Positions 34,489 through 36,574 of a stretch of DNA of 36,574 nucleotides are shown here, in pieces (within the stretch, counting starts at the first letter, position 1; each line of letters begins with the position of its first letter). Made by a program: the position numbers and the translations under genes. The stretch is from NCBI GenBank assembly GCA_009782955.1, contig WRIB01000028.1:1-36574 (forward strand), given 5' to 3'. Source of the stretch: Treponema sp. GTDB lineage: Bacteria; Spirochaetota; Spirochaetia; Treponematales; Breznakiellaceae. The notes beneath the pieces are model-generated. The model saw nothing but the letters and a program-made list of their open reading frames with translations. It made no database searches and had not been told where the DNA came from.

Positions 34489-35619
34489 TTATCGTTCCGG
34501 AATTGGATCCAGCCGCGGGTTATTTAGCTGGGAAAGTGCCCTGCCCCGCCATTCTCCGCCTGCATTATCCCGCAGAAAAGTCCAAAGTTCCCGGGCAGCG
34601 CTGCGGCGGTTTACAGCATAAAGGGAATTGGCCAGAAAATATGTGGTCTTGAAGTATTCAATTTCTTCCAGATATGCAAGGAGATCACGCCTCCGTCCTA
34701 TGTCGTTCATAAGATTGGAAAGGTTTGTAAAAGTATAGTCGTATTGGGAGTGGAGAAGCGCATCAATTATAACAGAATTTTGAATCAAAAATGCAAAAAG
34801 CAGGTTTTCGACTGCTCTTTCATGCCTGCCGCTGTTGTAATAATAAAACCCCATGGTTCTGTGGGCTTTTTCCACATACGGTTCATTATGCCTGAAAAGA
34901 AGCAAAAAGCGATTTACTCCGTTGGTTTCCAGACTCCGCAACAGATTGGACCGTGCAAAGGATTCCCGGCTCCAAAGGGTATCTGTCTTAAGAATATCAT
35001 CAAGAATTTTGGCCATTTCCGTATATTCACGGCGCAGCTGCCTGAGCCCTGCAATCCTGTAAAGAATCTCCCTTCCAAACTCCGGGTTTTCCAGCAGTGC
35101 TTTTTGATCGTAGGCTTTTTGGTATTGACTAAGCGCTATGCTGAATTCCCCTTCCGCCCGGTACACTTCTCCCAGCCAAAATTCCGCTTCTGGGTAGTTT
35201 TTAAGACGGCCCAACTCGGTCAAAGCGGCAGTTGAAGAATTATTAAGCCTTGCTTTTGGTACACGATAATAGAGTTCTTTAAGGGCATCCATAGCATCAA
35301 CACGGAATTCCCTTTCTATGTATTTTTCCAAAAGGCCCAGATCATCCCTTAGCCCTCGTACTGTATGAAGAGAAAGAACGGTAATAAGATCCCGTTCCAT
35401 TTTGGCATAGTATGTTTTTCTGCTTTCCCGGGCATCTTCAAAATAACGGAGGGCATCGCCGTAAGCGCCGTTCCGGAAATATCGTTTCCCTTCTTCCAGG
35501 GTAATCCACCAGGGATCGTTCCTCCGCTGCTGGGCGGCAGCGACAGGAACCAGTACCAGACAGCACAGCAAAAAAAATAAAGTCCGGGTGCCCATAGTAT
35601 TATGATGTTTATTGTTCAT
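34489..35619 (-). CDS. Secreted TPR-like protein
   Basis: A signal peptide ([17 protein letters not shown]) precedes a helical repeat protein of about 350 residues. TPR-type units are visible around [40 protein letters not shown] and [20 protein letters not shown]; the intervening helices are more diverged. There is no cysteine at a lipobox position after the leader, so it is probably soluble in the periplasm. A second ATG at codon 9 (MGTRTLFF) would give a more typical n-region. No neighbour fixes the function; the downstream upp gene has its own promoter. Confidence 0.8.
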   Translation of the reverse strand: MNNKHHNTMGTRTLFFLLCCLVLVPVAAAQQRRNDPWWITLEEGKRYFRNGAYGDALRYFEDARESRKTYYAKMERDLITVLSLHTVRGLRDDLGLLEKYIEREFRVDAMDALKELYYRVPKARLNNSSTAALTELGRLKNYPEAEFWLGEVYRAEGEFSIALSQYQKAYDQKALLENPEFGREILYRIAGLRQLRREYTEMAKILDDILKTDTLWSRESFARSNLLRSLETNGVNRFLLLFRHNEPYVEKAHRTMGFYYYNSGRHERAVENLLFAFLIQNSVIIDALLHSQYDYTFTNLSNLMNDIGRRRDLLAYLEEIEYFKTTYFLANSLYAVNRRSAARELWTFLRDNAGGEWRGRALSQLNNPRLDPIPER

Positions 35620-35658
35620 ACCTTTACATATAGAATATCGGTATATTTAGCATTTCCT

Positions 35659-35976
35659 TCAATCATTCATATTTCCCAATATGTTAATCCAGTCTCTGGG
35701 GCCATATAAAAATCGAACTATGTTTATTTGCTTTTCTTTGACCTTAAAAAACAACATATAATTTTTTATCATTGAAAATCTATAACCTTTTGAAGCCAAG
35801 TATTCAACAGGCACTAATGGATAAATTAATGGATTTTCTTTTATTTTTTTATAGGCTTTTTGCACTTCATTTTTTAATCTTTTGGCAGCAACCGGATTTT
35901 GCAAGACATACTTTATATAATTTACAGATGATTCCACGTCTTCAAATAGATAATTGGAAAATTTTACGTTGAACAT
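35659..35976 (-). CDS. RelE/ParE-superfamily toxin
   Basis: The 105-residue product has the RelE/ParE fold pattern: an N-terminal strand (FNVKFSNYLFEDVESSVNYI), helices with a PLIYPLVP turn, KGYRFSMIKNYMLFF and the closing IVRFLYGPRDWINIL, which is the classic family ending. Members either cut mRNA on the ribosome (RelE) or poison gyrase (ParE); the sequence alone does not decide. The antitoxin gene lies upstream, seven bases away, with the toxin second, the usual order for Phd-type pairs. The pair is very AT-rich compared with neighbouring genes, which suggests recent transfer. Confidence 0.88.
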   Translation of the reverse strand: MFNVKFSNYLFEDVESSVNYIKYVLQNPVAAKRLKNEVQKAYKKIKENPLIYPLVPVEYLASKGYRFSMIKNYMLFFKVKEKQINIVRFLYGPRDWINILGNMND

Positions 35977-35983
35977 TGATATT

Positions 35984-36241
35984 TTATATTAATTCCAATT
36001 TCTTATCCATTTCTTCTTCAGTCAGAAAATTACCATTTTCTATATCGTTATCCGCTTCCTCCAATAGATTTATTAAATTTCGTATACCGGTAATTTCTTC
36101 ATACGTTTCCATAGTCATTACAGCAAGATCATTCTCTCCATTTCTGGTAATAATTACAGGTTCCCTGTTTTTATGACAAAAATCAGAAATATTATAATAC
36201 GAATTACTGAAATCGGCGCTTTCTTTTACAACAAAAGGCAT
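35984..36241 (-). CDS. Phd/YefM-type antitoxin
   Basis: At 85 residues this has the Phd/YefM N-terminal DNA-binding layout: a start in MPFVVKESADFSNSYYNISD, then NREPVIITRNGENDLAVMTMETYEEI, followed by an acidic C-terminal tail (EEADNDIENGNFLTEEE) that would wrap the toxin. The ATG has an excellent GGAGGA four bases upstream (36245-36250). Such antitoxins repress their own promoter; a perfect inverted repeat just upstream (36294-36314) would suit autoregulation. The gene stops seven bases before the toxin start. Confidence 0.9.
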   Translation of the reverse strand: MPFVVKESADFSNSYYNISDFCHKNREPVIITRNGENDLAVMTMETYEEITGIRNLINLLEEADNDIENGNFLTEEEMDKKLELI

Positions 36242-36381
36242 ATTTCCTCCGGGAGATCATCCAATAACTCAATGGTATAGATATTTAAATAGTATGTCAA
36301 ATGTCCCTTGACATCGTCCGGCAGTAGATACAATAATCCTATTGCCGTACTATATCCAGTTAGTTAATTACGGAGCGTTGT
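36242..36381. promoter_or_regulatory. Divergent promoter region, antitoxin and GH43 lipoprotein
   Basis: ATGTCAA (36294-36300) and TTGACAT (36308-36314) form a perfect inverted repeat with a seven-base gap. Each arm contains TTGACA, one per strand. To the left, TTGACA, 17 bases and TACCAT would serve the antitoxin; to the right, TTGACA, 15 bases and TACAAT (36329-36334) would serve the GH43 gene. A second inverted repeat (36319-36327 with 36339-36347, eight of nine matched) covers that right-hand -10 area. Confidence 0.55.
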
Positions 36382-36574
36382 ATGAAAAAAAACCTGTTTT
36401 CCGGTATCCTGCCGCTTATTCTGACCTTAATGCCGGCGGCGTGCGGATCGTCTTCTGACGACAACCGTTTTAAGCCGCGGTATTTGGTTCCCGATGATTA
36501 CATGGCCGATCCGGCAGCCCGTGTCTTTAACGGAAGGCTGTATGTGTATCCCTCCCACGACAGGGACACAGACG
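36382..36574 (+). CDS. GH43-like glycoside hydrolase lipoprotein, 3' partial
   Basis: Only the first 64 codons are present; the gene runs off the right edge. The leader (MKKNLFSGILPLILTLM) ends in PAACG, a lipobox, so the enzyme would be surface or periplasm anchored. The following DDYMADPAARVFNGRLYVYP and SHDRDTD match the first blade of family GH43 five-bladed beta-propeller enzymes (arabinofuranosidases and xylosidases), in which the Asp of xADPxxxx is the general base. GGAG (36372-36375) lies six bases before the ATG. The local GC content is clearly higher than in the toxin-antitoxin genes beside it. The exact substrate cannot be told from this fragment. Confidence 0.78.
   Translation, partial: MKKNLFSGILPLILTLMPAACGSSSDDNRFKPRYLVPDDYMADPAARVFNGRLYVYPSHDRDTD

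Noticed and set aside
1..36574. CRISPR arrays, tRNA and rRNA genes, complete insertion sequences
   Set aside because: No regularly spaced direct repeats, no cloverleaf or rRNA-like stretch, and no transposase or integrase reading frame were seen.

Overview
The window reads as a Treponema-type spirochaete chromosome. The evidence is a cytidylate kinase fused to ribosomal protein S1, a tamB-bamA-skp-mutS gene order like that around T. pallidum TP0325-TP0328, many short-lipobox lipoproteins and periplasmic TPR proteins, a complete outer-membrane assembly set, and frequent TTG/GTG starts. Base composition is moderate in GC. The genus is an inference; there is no rRNA or other marker. A GH43-type lipoprotein at the right edge would suit a plant-polymer-degrading habitat such as a gut.

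Layout. (1) 1-2369, plus strand: a radical SAM/DUF2344 protein whose 5' end lies outside the window. (2) 20505 down to 2471, minus strand: a nearly unbroken run of tamB, bamA, skp, mutS, scpA, scpB, rluB-type pseudouridine synthase, cmk-rpsA fusion, a GAF sigma-54 activator, a membrane TPR protein and a lipoprotein. The first three build the outer membrane; the rest serve mismatch repair, chromosome condensation, rRNA modification, CMP recycling, translation and regulation. (3) 20506-20714: the largest non-coding gap, with a tmk promoter and a 16-bp perfect palindrome. (4) 20715-22018, plus: thymidylate kinase with an altered P-loop and a coupled secreted protein. (5) 27505 down to 22015, minus: DUF503 protein, lipoprotein, a 391-residue protein that looks like a degenerate GHKL ATPase, a second lipoprotein, trmB and ligA. 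(6) 27552-32597, plus: a 1681-residue predicted outer-membrane protein. (7) 35619 down to 32556, minus: secreted TPR protein, N-terminally extended uracil phosphoribosyltransferase and a TPR lipoprotein. (8) 36241 down to 35659, minus: an AT-rich Phd/ParE-type toxin-antitoxin pair. (9) 36382 to the end, plus: the start of a GH43-like lipoprotein, divergent from the antitoxin and sharing a symmetric promoter region with it.

The best candidates for something undescribed are the coupled lipoprotein / pseudo-GHKL / lipoprotein cluster (24712-27214), the giant outer-membrane protein beside it, and the Tmk lacking its P-loop lysine. Coding density is very high: no gap reaches 300 bases, and I saw no tRNA, rRNA, CRISPR array or complete insertion sequence.
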